Assembly (NCBI RefSeq): GCF_003573545.1
Contig: NZ_QWET01000019.1
Span: forward strand, 24,038-88,037
From: Mariniphaga sediminis
GTDB taxonomy: Bacteria > Bacteroidota > Bacteroidia > Bacteroidales > Prolixibacteraceae
Reading direction: 5' to 3'
Length of the DNA: 64,000 nucleotides
In this document: piece after piece, positions 17,793 to 25,963 of the stretch
Layout: each line of letters begins with the position of its first letter
Position numbering within the stretch: the first letter of the stretch is position 1
Translations under genes and position numbers: made by a program
The notes under the pieces: generated by a model
Databases searched by the model: none
What the model was told of the DNA's origin: nothing
The model's input: the letters and a program-made list of their open reading frames with translations, nothing else

Positions 17793-19157
17793 ATGGCTAA
17801 TCCAAAGAACATTAGTTATAAAGTTTTTATTGTGGAAGACAATAAGCTTTATGCTCAGGTTTTAAAAAAGCAATTGATTGATAATCAGTATCAGGTGAGG
17901 GTTTTCTATAATGGGAAGGACTGTATTTCCAATCTGGATGATCAGCCTGATGTGATTACTTTGGACTATACCTTGCCAGACATGACCGGGCATGAGGTGT
18001 TAAAGGAGATACAGAAAAAGTCGCCTGGTTCGCATGTAATCATCATTTCAGCCCAGGAGAGCATTAATACTGCTATTGAATTAATGAAGAACGGAGCTTA
18101 CGATTACATTATGAAAGCTCCCGATACACGGGAGAAACTGACGAATATTATCAAGAATATTTACCAGTCAGATCAGTTGAAAGAGGAAAACACCCGTCTG
18201 AAGGATGCCATTAAAGATCATTACAGCTTCAGGAAGCTGATTAAGGGAAACAGCCGGGAGATCGATCATGTATTTGGGTTGATGGAAAAAGCTTCTCAAA
18301 CCAACATTTCAGTATCTATCAGCGGCGAAACAGGTACGGGAAAAGAACTTGTGGCAAAAGGGATTCATTATAATTCAGGGCGAAGTAATAAACCTTTTAT
18401 TGCTGTGAATGTTTCGGCTGTTCCTGAGGGGTTAGTGGAAAGTGAATTGTTTGGGCATGAAAAGGGCGCTTTCACCGGTGCTGATTTCAAGAAACTGGGA
18501 AAATTTGAACAGGCCAATGGAGGAACTTTATTCCTCGATGAAATTGCCGATTTGGATATGAATGTACAGGCTAAGTTGCTTCGGGTTATTCAGGAACGGG
18601 AGCTTAACCGGCTTGGCGGAACGGATCTTATTCCTCTTGATGTACGTATCCTTACAGCAACTCATAAAAATCTTGCCAGTCTGGTAAGCGAGGGAAAGTT
18701 TAGGCAGGACCTCTATTACAGGCTGCTCGGGTTGCCCATTGAATTGCCGCCACTTAGACAAAGAGGGAACGATATTATTTTGCTTGCAAAACATTTTGTA
18801 AATGAATTCTGTAAAGAGAATAATATGAATCCCAAAAATATTACAGAAGAGGCCAAACAGTTACTGCGTACTTACCATTATCCGGGTAATATACGTGAAC
18901 TGAAGGCCGTTATGGAACTTGCCTGTGTAATGACAAACGGTGAAATGATAAAGCCTACACATTTGAATATGAGTGTAGATGAGAGTGTTCAGAATTTACT
19001 TTCCAGTGAAAAGTCCCTGGAGGAGTATAATTATGAAATAGTTAAACACTTTTTGAATAAGTACAACCAAAATGTAAGGCTGGTCGCTAAAAAGCTGGGT
19101 ATTGGCAAATCTACGATTTACCGGATGCTTCAGAAAAAGGAATTTGTCCTTAATTGA
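17793..19157 (+). CDS. Sigma-54-dependent response regulator, NtrC family
   Basis: A 454-residue activator with an N-terminal receiver domain (acidic VEDN near residue 13 and the phospho-acceptor Asp in VITLDYTLPD), a central AAA+ sigma-54 interaction domain and a C-terminal Fis-type helix-turn-helix (VRLVAKKLGIGKSTIYRML). The AAA+ domain has Walker A GETGTGKE, the sigma-54 contact loop GAFTGA, Walker B GGTLFLDEIADL and the arginine-containing FRQDLYYRL. A TTG at 17787 is in frame, but the ATG at 17793 (after TTTTTGAAG) is preferred. No cognate kinase is immediately adjacent; the next kinase is a NarL-type partner for a different regulator. Confidence 0.92.
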   Translation: MANPKNISYKVFIVEDNKLYAQVLKKQLIDNQYQVRVFYNGKDCISNLDDQPDVITLDYTLPDMTGHEVLKEIQKKSPGSHVIIISAQESINTAIELMKNGAYDYIMKAPDTREKLTNIIKNIYQSDQLKEENTRLKDAIKDHYSFRKLIKGNSREIDHVFGLMEKASQTNISVSISGETGTGKELVAKGIHYNSGRSNKPFIAVNVSAVPEGLVESELFGHEKGAFTGADFKKLGKFEQANGGTLFLDEIADLDMNVQAKLLRVIQERELNRLGGTDLIPLDVRILTATHKNLASLVSEGKFRQDLYYRLLGLPIELPPLRQRGNDIILLAKHFVNEFCKENNMNPKNITEEAKQLLRTYHYPGNIRELKAVMELACVMTNGEMIKPTHLNMSVDESVQNLLSSEKSLEEYNYEIVKHFLNKYNQNVRLVAKKLGIGKSTIYRMLQKKEFVLN

Positions 19158-19207
19158 GGTTATCTGCATTTCTTTTTATCGTCCTGGTGAATTCTATTTT
19201 AAATTTT

Positions 19208-19237
19208 TTTGTAATAGAATAATTATTTCTATTTTTG
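19208..19237 (+). promoter_or_regulatory. Promoter of the 75-nt small RNA
   Basis: TTTG (19208-19211), 18-base spacer, TATTTTTG (19230-19237). Both Bacteroidota elements are present. The predicted start coincides with the first base of a perfect hairpin at 19242. Confidence 0.6.
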
Positions 19238-19240
19238 CAG

Positions 19241-19313
19241 TGCAATACGTTCTGTATTGCTTGTGTGTTTGGGGGTTAACTTAAGGGCGGCTATTGAGCT
19301 GCCCTTTCTTCTT
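19241..19313 (+). ncRNA. Candidate small RNA with two hairpins and its own promoter
   Basis: Right after the promoter, GCAATAC (19242-19248) and GTATTGC (19254-19260) form a perfect 7-bp hairpin with loop GTTCT. A G/T-rich single-stranded stretch follows (19261-19282), then a 10-bp terminator hairpin (19283-19292 with 19297-19306) and a T-rich tail. No start codon with a sensible frame is inside. The layout is that of a trans-acting small RNA of about 75 nt: 5' hairpin, exposed seed, terminator. I do not recognise the family. It could instead be a terminator plus chance promoter. Confidence 0.5.
19283..19313 (+). terminator. Intrinsic terminator after the small RNA and sigma-54 regulator gene
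   Basis: AAGGGCGGCT (19283-19292), loop ATTG, AGCTGCCCTT (19297-19306), one G-T pair in ten, then TCTTCTTTT. It would also stop any read-through from the sigma-54 regulator gene. Confidence 0.75.
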
Positions 19314-19396
19314 TTATTCAATTTTTGTTTATATTATCCGATTCTCGTTTTTGTTGATTATTTTCGCCATTGTCTAAGCTTATTATTGAGAACCTT

Positions 19397-19404
19397 TAAT
19401 TTTG
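19397..19404 (+). promoter_or_regulatory. -7 promoter element (TAATTTTG) for the histidine kinase gene
   Basis: Exact TAnnTTTG, only six bases before the ATG at 19411. Transcription would begin at or next to the start codon, implying a leaderless or nearly leaderless mRNA. A -33 element is not clear. Confidence 0.45.
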
Positions 19405-19410
19405 TGTCTG

Positions 19411-20202
19411 ATGGCTGTTTCAGGGAGTGCGGAAATTGTCCTTATTTATATTGCAGGTACTTTGGGTATGGCAATTCTTGCCGGGGCCATCTTTTTCTTT
19501 TTTATAACTTACCAGAAAAGATTGTTAAAGAAAGAGTTGGAGATAAATAGAATTAAGACAGAACAACAGGAAGAAATACTTAAAAATACTGTTCTTGCCC
19601 AGGAAAAAGAAAGAAAGCGTATTGCCCGTGATTTGCATGATGAAGTAGGTGCAATGCTCTCAGTAGTCAGGTTAAATATTTCCCGCTTTGAGAAAAAATC
19701 GGAAAATGATGCATCGAAGAACCTGGCGCTGGAGACCAAAACTTTTCTTGATGATGTAATAACACAAGTAAGGAGGATTTCACGGGCTTTAATGCCGCCA
19801 TCCTTGGAAAAACTGGGATTGTATTTTGCCCTTGAAGAATTGGTAAATTGGGTGAACAAGGCAGATGAATTACAAGTGGAATGTTGGAAAAACGGCGAAC
19901 CTTTCCGGTTTAACCCCAAAAAGGAACTGGCAATTTTCAGGATTATACAGGAGCTTCTGAATAATGCCATTAAGCATTCAAAAGCTTCGCATATTCTTAT
20001 AAAGGTTCGCTTTAGTCCTTCCGGAATAGCTGTTTCATTGTGTGACAACGGCGTGGGGTTTGAAATGGAAAAGATAACCGAAACAGGCCTGGGGCTTAAA
20101 AATCTTGAAAGTCGGACAAGAATGATGAACGCAGAGTTCAAAATGAAATCGGTACCGGGGAAAGGAACATCTGCCGTTATGTTTTTAAACGCTTTAGACT
20201 GA
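19411..20202 (+). CDS. Sensor histidine kinase, HisKA_3 (NarL-type) family
   Basis: A 263-residue kinase with a single N-terminal membrane helix (about residues 8-30) and almost no extracytoplasmic portion. A helical linker follows, then the HisKA_3 dimerisation domain with phospho-acceptor histidine in ARDLHDEVGAMLS, and a HATPase domain with ELLNNAIKHSKA, CDNGVGF and TGLGLKNLESR. The open frame extends upstream to a TTG at 19402, but the ATG at 19411 fits the usual start of the family. Without a sensor domain it probably senses through the membrane or a partner. The response regulator gene begins six bases downstream. Confidence 0.9.
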   Translation: MAVSGSAEIVLIYIAGTLGMAILAGAIFFFFITYQKRLLKKELEINRIKTEQQEEILKNTVLAQEKERKRIARDLHDEVGAMLSVVRLNISRFEKKSENDASKNLALETKTFLDDVITQVRRISRALMPPSLEKLGLYFALEELVNWVNKADELQVECWKNGEPFRFNPKKELAIFRIIQELLNNAIKHSKASHILIKVRFSPSGIAVSLCDNGVGFEMEKITETGLGLKNLESRTRMMNAEFKMKSVPGKGTSAVMFLNALD

Positions 20203-20208
20203 CTTTTT

Positions 20209-20865
20209 ATGGAAAATGGAAAAATAACCATTGTAGTTACCGATGATCATAAACTTTTCAGAAGGGGAATTCATGCTCTGCTTGAAGATTTTAGTTTTAC
20301 CGGAGATATTTACGAGGCGGGAAATGGGAAAGATTTACTCGAGCTTTTGGGGCAGTTGCAGTCACCGCCAGATATTATTCTGCTTGATATTCAGATGCCG
20401 GTAATGGATGGCATGGAAGCACATAAAAAGATTCGGGCACTGTATCCGCAACAAAAGGTTATTGTCCTTACGATGGAGGACGATGAGCATTTTATGCTTC
20501 ATATGATAGCTGAAGGAGTGAATGGTTATTTATTGAAAAATGCTGAGCCCGATGAGTTGGAAGCTGCCCTAAAGAAGGTGATGAAAAATGATTATTACTT
20601 TCCTTCCAATATGTCCCAACTGGTTTTGAAAAGCGCTCAAAAAAGAAGTCTTGCTTTTGAGAGATTGCCTGACTTCTCTGTCAGGGAGATAGAAGTACTT
20701 GAATTAATCTGCCAGGAATACACGGCTTCAGAGATTGCAGAAAAATTAGAACTGAGTGTACGTACTATTGAGGGATACCGGCGAAACCTTCTTGAAAAAA
20801 GCGGATCGCGAAATGTTGCCGGCCTGATTGTTTTTGCCCTGAAAAATAAACTTGTTTTTTTATAA
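20209..20865 (+). CDS. Response regulator, NarL/FixJ family
   Basis: A 218-residue regulator: receiver domain with acidic pair TDDH and phospho-acceptor Asp in ILLDIQMPVMDG, the conserved Thr in VLTMEDDE and Lys in YLLKNAE. The C-terminal LuxR-type HTH reads FSVREIEVLELICQEYTASEIAEK, then VRTIEGYRRNLLEKSG. It forms a two-component pair with the upstream kinase. A set of CGTATTTCTACG repeats lies about 260 bases downstream and could include its targets, which is speculative. Confidence 0.93.
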   Translation: MENGKITIVVTDDHKLFRRGIHALLEDFSFTGDIYEAGNGKDLLELLGQLQSPPDIILLDIQMPVMDGMEAHKKIRALYPQQKVIVLTMEDDEHFMLHMIAEGVNGYLLKNAEPDELEAALKKVMKNDYYFPSNMSQLVLKSAQKRSLAFERLPDFSVREIEVLELICQEYTASEIAEKLELSVRTIEGYRRNLLEKSGSRNVAGLIVFALKNKLVFL

Positions 20866-20870
20866 TAAAA

Positions 20871-20896
20871 AAAGGGGTTCTGGCCAGAACCCCTTT
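20871..20896 (+). terminator. Intrinsic terminator after the two-component pair
   Basis: An 11-bp perfect stem, AAAGGGGTTCT (20871-20881) and AGAACCCCTTT (20886-20896), with loop GGCC. A second small inverted repeat, ACGGAT-A-ATCCGT (20897-20909), follows, then a T-run around 20917-20923. Confidence 0.85.
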
Positions 20897-20909
20897 ACGG
20901 ATAATCCGT

Positions 20910-21197
20910 AATTTCCTTTTTTTCGGTATCATCTAAGGAATAGAGAGAACGTGTTTTTTTGGAGAGAAAAGAAATACCGAGATAAAAGGAAAACCAGTGT
21001 GTCCAAGCTTACTGGATTGAGGTGTGGGGTAATATTGTTGGTTGATTTTATCTTTTCCATTTTGTCCGTTATAATTTTACTGATGCAAACATCGCAAAAT
21101 AAATAATACTGTAAAAGAGTATTTCTACGTACGAAAAATGCGTAGAAATACGGTACGATTTTGCGTATTTCTACGTATGAAAGATAGAATTTTGCAT
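20910..21197. repeat. Convergent intergenic region with three CGTATTTCTACG-type repeats
   Basis: Nearly 290 bases without a gene between two terminators. Three copies of a 10-12 base motif occur in 56 bases: TATTTCTACGTA (21120-21131), the inverted copy CGTAGAAATACG (21141-21152) and CGTATTTCTACG (21164-21175). Each has palindromic ends CGTA...TACG. Further upstream CGGTAT near 20930 can pair with ATACCG near 20980. No exact promoter element is visible. The repeats look like binding sites of a dimeric regulator. Confidence 0.5.
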
Positions 21198-21224
21198 AAA
21201 AAAAGCCGCCTCGAATCGGGCGGC
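21198..21224 (-). terminator. Intrinsic terminator of ppdK
   Basis: On the minus strand GCCGCC (21224-21219 side) pairs with GGCGGC across an 8-base loop (plus-strand arms 21205-21210 and 21219-21224), followed by seven T residues (A-run at 21198-21204). Confidence 0.85.
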
Positions 21225-21255
21225 TTTTAGTTTATCGCTTGTTTAAAACCATCAT

Positions 21256-23958
21256 TTACTTGATGTTAGCCTGGGCTGCGGCAACCCTGGCAATAGGTAC
21301 GCGGAACGGTGAACAACTAACGTAGTCCATTCCCACTCCATCGCAGAAAATTACAGAAGAAGGTTCTCCTCCATGTTCCCCACAGATACCCACTTTGAGG
21401 TTGGGTTTTACACCGCGTCCTTTTTCAACTCCCATTTTTACAACCTGACCAACACCTTCCTGATCCAATATCTGGAACGGATCGTTTTTCAGAATACCTT
21501 TTTCAATATAAACCGGAAGGAATTTTCCGGCATCATCGCGCGAATAACCAAATGTCATTTGCGTGAGGTCGTTTGTTCCGAATGAGAAAAAGTCGGCTAC
21601 TTCAGCTACCTTGTCGGCAGTTACTGCTGCACGCGGAACTTCAATCATTGTTCCCACAAGGTATTCCACTTCTGTGCCCTTTTCTTCGAACACTTTTTTA
21701 GCGGTACTGTGGATAATGTCAGCCTGTAGCTTCAGTTCTTTTACTGTACCGATAAGCGGAACCATAATTTCAGGACGTGCATCTACTCCTTTGTTTTTCA
21801 GATTTACAGCTGCTTCAATAATTGCACGGGCCTGCATTTCTGTAATTTCGGGATAGGTGTTACCCAGACGGCAACCACGATGACCGAGCATGGGGTTAAA
21901 CTCATGCAAGTCGTCAACGAGCGCTTTTACTTCTTCCTGGGAGATGCCCATTTCTGCTGCCATTTCTTTCTGGTTGGCATCTTCGTGCGGCACAAATTCA
22001 TGCAGTGGCGGGTCAAGCAGGCGGATTGTTACACCATAGCCTTCCATTGCTTCAAGAATTCCTTCAAAATCTTCCCTTTGGTAAGGAAGTAGTTTGTCCA
22101 GTGCCTTACGTCTTTCGGTTTCGGTCTTGGAGAGGATCATTTCGCGCATTGCTTTAATCCTGTCTCCTTCAAAGAACATGTGTTCTGTACGGCAGAGACC
22201 GATTCCTTTTGCCCCGAATTTGCGTGCAACCTGTGCATCTTTGGGTGTGTCTGCATTTGTGCGGACACTCATCCGGGTGTATTTTTCAGCCAAATCCATA
22301 ATTTTAGCGAAATCGCCGCTCATTTCAGGATCTTTGGTCGTAATTTTCCCTTCGTAAACTTTACCCGTCGTACCATTGAGTGAAATCCAGTCACCTTCCT
22401 TGAACTCTTTCCCTTCAATAGTCATGATGCGGGTTTTGTAATTAATTTTCACCGCGCCTGCTCCGGAAACACAACATTTACCCATTCCACGGGCCACAAC
22501 AGCAGCATGAGAAGTCATACCTCCGCGTGCGGTGAGAATTCCTTTGGCAATATGCATTCCTTCCAGGTCTTCCGGTGAGGTTTCAACCCTTACGAGTACA
22601 GAAGCAGGATATTTGTTCGCTTCGTCGGCGAAAAATACTACCTGTCCGGTAGCTGCTCCGGGAGAAGCGGGCAATCCTTTTGCCAGTTCAGTGGCCGATT
22701 TGATGGCCGAAGCATCAAAAACGGGGTGAAGTAATTCATCCAGTTTATTGGGATCAATCCGTTGCAAAACTGTCTTTTCATCAATCGAACCCTGCTCCAT
22801 CATATCAACCGCAATTTTTACCATTGCGGCGCCGGTACGTTTACCATTTCGTGTTTGCAGCAACCAAAGTTTACCTTCCTGGATGGTAAATTCCAGGTCC
22901 TGCATATCTTTGTAATGATCTTCGAGTTTTTGCTGGGTTGCATCCAGTTGCTTGTAAAGCTCTGGCATGGCTTCTTCCAGGGAAGGATATTTTGATGCTC
23001 TTTCTTCTTCGCTAATTCCCTGAAGGGCTGCCCATTTTTTTGAACCGGAAAGTGTTATTTCCTGCGGCGTACGAATTCCGGCTACCACATCTTCGCCCTG
23101 GGCGTTGATCAGATATTCACCGTTAAATACGTCTTCGCCGGTTGCTGCGTCACGGGTGAAAGCTACACCTGTAGCCGAACCTTCGCCCATGTTACCAAAT
23201 ACCATCGCCTGAACGTTTACTGCCGTTCCCCATTCATCAGGGATTTGTTCCAAACGACGGTAAAGTATAGCCCGCGGGTTGTTCCAGCTGTTAAATACAG
23301 CGGCAACAGATCCCCAAAGTTGTTCCCATGGGTCGGTTGGAAAATCTTTTCCTGTCACCTTTTTTACAGCGGCTTTGAAGCGTTTTACCAATTCCTGTAA
23401 ATCTTCGGTAGTGAATTCTGTATCAAGTTGGATACCTTTTTCCTCTTTCAGTTCGTCGATAATTTCTTCGAATGGGTCATGCTCTTCCTTGCTTGCTGGT
23501 TTCATCTCCATTACCACATCGCCATACATTTGTACGAAACGGCGGTAAGAATCCCATGCGAAGCGGGAATTGCCTGATTTTTTTGAAATCCCTTCCACGG
23601 CATCATTGTTCATCCCCAGGTTGAGTACAGTGTCCATCATTCCGGGCATGGAGGCACGGGCTCCTGAACGCACTGATAGCAAACAGGGATTGTCTTTATC
23701 ACCGAATTTTGTGCCGGTCAGCTCTTCCACCAGTGTAACGGCAGCTTCTACTTCCGATTTGATCAGTTCGAATGTTTTCTCCTGACCCTGCTCGTTATAC
23801 ATGGTGCACACTTCGGTGGTAATTGTAAATCCCGGAGGAACGGGCACGCCAATCAAATTCATTTCAGCAAGGTTTGCACCTTTGCCACCTAAAAGGTTTT
23901 TCATGCCAGCTTTACCTTCGGCTTTACCAGCTCCAAAAGTATATACATGTTTTGCCAT
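21256..23958 (-). CDS. ppdK: Pyruvate phosphate dikinase
   Basis: A 900-residue enzyme interconverting pyruvate, ATP and phosphate with phosphoenolpyruvate, AMP and pyrophosphate. Domains in order: N-terminal ATP-grasp nucleotide-binding domain (GGKGANLAEM, LSVRSGARASMPGMMDTVLN), the swivelling phosphohistidine domain with catalytic H484 in GGMTSHAAVVARGMGK, and the C-terminal TIM-barrel PEP/pyruvate domain (GIGLCRTEHMFF, MLGHRGCRLG, FGTNDLTQMTFGYSRDDAGKF, VGICGEHGGEPSS). Length and motifs match the bacterial enzyme rather than PEP synthase. With pyrophosphate-linked glycolysis common in anaerobes, it may act in either direction. Confidence 0.96.
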   Translation of the reverse strand: MAKHVYTFGAGKAEGKAGMKNLLGGKGANLAEMNLIGVPVPPGFTITTEVCTMYNEQGQEKTFELIKSEVEAAVTLVEELTGTKFGDKDNPCLLSVRSGARASMPGMMDTVLNLGMNNDAVEGISKKSGNSRFAWDSYRRFVQMYGDVVMEMKPASKEEHDPFEEIIDELKEEKGIQLDTEFTTEDLQELVKRFKAAVKKVTGKDFPTDPWEQLWGSVAAVFNSWNNPRAILYRRLEQIPDEWGTAVNVQAMVFGNMGEGSATGVAFTRDAATGEDVFNGEYLINAQGEDVVAGIRTPQEITLSGSKKWAALQGISEEERASKYPSLEEAMPELYKQLDATQQKLEDHYKDMQDLEFTIQEGKLWLLQTRNGKRTGAAMVKIAVDMMEQGSIDEKTVLQRIDPNKLDELLHPVFDASAIKSATELAKGLPASPGAATGQVVFFADEANKYPASVLVRVETSPEDLEGMHIAKGILTARGGMTSHAAVVARGMGKCCVSGAGAVKINYKTRIMTIEGKEFKEGDWISLNGTTGKVYEGKITTKDPEMSGDFAKIMDLAEKYTRMSVRTNADTPKDAQVARKFGAKGIGLCRTEHMFFEGDRIKAMREMILSKTETERRKALDKLLPYQREDFEGILEAMEGYGVTIRLLDPPLHEFVPHEDANQKEMAAEMGISQEEVKALVDDLHEFNPMLGHRGCRLGNTYPEITEMQARAIIEAAVNLKNKGVDARPEIMVPLIGTVKELKLQADIIHSTAKKVFEEKGTEVEYLVGTMIEVPRAAVTADKVAEVADFFSFGTNDLTQMTFGYSRDDAGKFLPVYIEKGILKNDPFQILDQEGVGQVVKMGVEKGRGVKPNLKVGICGEHGGEPSSVIFCDGVGMDYVSCSPFRVPIARVAAAQANIK

Positions 23959-24230
23959 AAAAAGTGTTTTTTATAATTATTTAGTAAAAAGAAATCCTTA
24001 AAAATTGGCTCGCTAAAATAATGCTATTTTCTTAAACCCGAAAGCAAATGTATAAATTTAGACATAACTTCAGTGGTTTGGTGGAGTGTTTATCTTTTTG
24101 ATAATGAAGAGTTAACATTCTTTAACTTTGATTGGGTATCGTTAACTGTTTTAGTTTGTACTTTTAATGCAAATTTGATTTTTTGAGTGTTTTTTCATAG
24201 ATAATAGATTTGGTTAGGTTTGGTTAAAAG
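23959..24230. other. AT-rich upstream region of ppdK
   Basis: About 270 bases before the mscS terminator. The only clear element is TACATTTG on the minus strand at 24045-24052 (separately listed). No open frame, tRNA or hairpin is seen. Confidence 0.4.
24045..24052 (-). promoter_or_regulatory. -7 promoter element (TACATTTG) for ppdK
   Basis: Exact TAnnTTTG on the minus strand, giving a ppdK leader of roughly 80 bases. No clear -33 element. Confidence 0.4.
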
Positions 24231-24260
24231 GCAGGGACGATGTTTTGTCCCTGCTTTTTT
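24231..24260 (-). terminator. Bidirectional intrinsic terminator after the small MscS gene
   Basis: GCAGGGAC (24231-24238), 8-base loop, GTCCCTGC (24247-24254). A T-run follows on the plus strand (24255-24261) and CTTTT on the minus strand. Only the minus-strand MscS gene reads into it. Confidence 0.75.
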
Positions 24261-24268
24261 TATTGTTT

Positions 24269-25201
24269 TTATTTTGAAGTTTTCAAACTTTTGTTAAGAA
24301 CGTTCATCTCAAGCGGCTTTATTTCTTCTCCCCAGTATACCGTTGTATGTGGAAATGGTATTTCAATATTCCGCTGGTCAAATGCTTTTTTCAGGCGTTT
24401 ACGGTATTCCCGGCCAATATTCCATTGTTCAATGGGCCGGGTTTTAATACGTGCTTTAATTACAAGTGCGCTGTCTCCAAATTTGTCGAGTCCGAATATT
24501 TCAATAGGTTCAAGGATATTTTGCCCAAAGGTTTCGTCTTTTTGTATTTCGTCTCCCACTTCCCGCATCACTTCCATCACGGTTTCCACATCTTCTTTAT
24601 AGGCCACACCAATGTCAAAAACTATGGCCGACCATTCTTTGGTCATATTCGATAGCGTATTTATTTTTCCATTTTGAAAGATGTGAACTACTCCGGAAAA
24701 GTCACGCAGGGTCATGGTGCGAAGTTCAATTTTTTCGACCAGTCCTCCGGTACCGTTAATAACAGCGACATCACCTGTGCGTACCTGATTTTCCAGTAGA
24801 ATGAAAAATCCCGAAATAAAATCTCTTACCAATTCCTGAGAACCAAATCCGATAGCCACACCAATTATTCCAGCGCTGGCAAGTAAAGGAGCGATATCAA
24901 CTCCAAATTTTTTGAGCACTATCATAAACAATACGCTCCAGAGTATAATTTTTATACCGCCAGAAAGGATTCCAACCAGTGTATTGATTCGCTTTTCAAC
25001 CTCGCCGGCATCTCTTTTATCTGATTTTTTAGCTTTTCGAATGAGCGATTGTTTCATCCTTTTCAGCGAAAAAGCAAAAAAGCGAGAGAGTAAAAACAAT
25101 ACAATGATGATGATAATTAATCCGGGCAATTCGTTTATTATCCATCCCTGAAGGTCTTTTAGTAAAGTGTCCCAAAATTCGTTTGTAAACAGTTTTTCCA
25201 T
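24269..25201 (-). CDS. Small mechanosensitive channel, MscS family
   Basis: A 310-residue MscS-type channel: hydrophobic N-terminus with three membrane helices, a pore helix GIIGVAIGFGSQELVRDFISG and a beta domain (QVRTGDVAVINGTGGLVEKI, then TLRDFSGVVHIFQNGKI), ending in a cytoplasmic alpha-beta domain (IARIKTRPIEQ-like, IEIPFPHTTVYWG). This resembles the YkuT/MscS branch and is distinct from the larger YbdG-type copy at 8.3-9.7 kb. Likely role is osmotic safety valve. The ATG at 25201 gives a normal N-terminus. Confidence 0.9.
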   Translation of the reverse strand: MEKLFTNEFWDTLLKDLQGWIINELPGLIIIIIVLFLLSRFFAFSLKRMKQSLIRKAKKSDKRDAGEVEKRINTLVGILSGGIKIILWSVLFMIVLKKFGVDIAPLLASAGIIGVAIGFGSQELVRDFISGFFILLENQVRTGDVAVINGTGGLVEKIELRTMTLRDFSGVVHIFQNGKINTLSNMTKEWSAIVFDIGVAYKEDVETVMEVMREVGDEIQKDETFGQNILEPIEIFGLDKFGDSALVIKARIKTRPIEQWNIGREYRKRLKKAFDQRNIEIPFPHTTVYWGEEIKPLEMNVLNKSLKTSK

Positions 25202-25334
25202 TGTATTTAATTTTTCAAGATTGTAAATATTATAATATTTTATTTATCGGGATTGTAAAAAATAAAACAAATCAGATAATTTCCAAACAGAAAATGAAGT
25301 ATAATGGAATAATGATATTATAACAAAATAGCCT

Positions 25335-25859
25335 TCATTTCTTTACCGAGAAAACAGGAAACTTCAGCCATATAGAGAACTCGTCAAGGCAGTTTTTGGC
25401 TTCGTGCAGAGTATTGCATTTTTTGATGGCAAAAGCAGGTTTTTTGTTCTTACTTACCAGAAAAATACGAAAATCTGTTGTTTTATTTGAAGTTGTCCGA
25501 TTCGACCAGCTTGCCATAGATTCCCATGTTGTAATGGGAATGAGTGTAACGCCAATGTAAAAATCAAGCGATTTCCATTTACCCGTTTTTACCAATCCAA
25601 CCCATTTGTTGTATTGTCTGATTTGCCGCTTTTCAGTATCTATTTCAACTCCCGAAAATGTGAAAATAACCAAGGCGGATATCAATACAGTAATGACTCC
25701 CAAAATAACGAAACCTGCAATGAGTATTCCTCCTCCCGTTATAAAAAAAATAACGCCGGCAAACACAGCTGTTCTCCCAAAAGGTTTTTCGATTTTATTA
25801 TCAATTTTCAATTTTTTTTTGAAGGGCACTAATTCTCCGGTATTTTCAGGTTTTTTCAT
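25335..25859 (-). CDS. Hypothetical membrane protein with two adjacent helices
   Basis: A 174-residue protein of no recognised family. A basic N-terminus precedes two closely spaced hydrophobic segments (about residues 28-46 and 50-68). The rest is soluble and predicted beta-rich, with alternating patterns like FRIFLVSKNKKPAFAIKKC. The topology (helical hairpin followed by a beta domain) resembles bacterial PH-like membrane proteins, but this is only a resemblance. A TATTTTTG promoter element lies 15 bases upstream. It is divergent from tpx. Confidence 0.5.
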   Translation of the reverse strand: MKKPENTGELVPFKKKLKIDNKIEKPFGRTAVFAGVIFFITGGGILIAGFVILGVITVLISALVIFTFSGVEIDTEKRQIRQYNKWVGLVKTGKWKSLDFYIGVTLIPITTWESMASWSNRTTSNKTTDFRIFLVSKNKKPAFAIKKCNTLHEAKNCLDEFSIWLKFPVFSVKK

Positions 25860-25873
25860 GCGGATACAATATA

Positions 25874-25881
25874 CAAAAATA
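25874..25881 (-). promoter_or_regulatory. -7 promoter element (TATTTTTG) for the hypothetical membrane protein gene
   Basis: Exact TAnnTTTG on the minus strand, 14 bases before the ATG at 25859. No -33 element seen. Confidence 0.4.
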
Positions 25882-25963
25882 GTAGCTTTTTCAGTATTCC
25901 CCGCAACATTAATGACCTGAGAATGTTTCTAATGAAGTAAACTCAATACAAAACAAAAGAACA

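Noticed and set aside
19509..20231. 240-codon open frame on the minus strand
   Set aside because: Antisense to the histidine kinase gene; rich in Ser and Phe without any family pattern.
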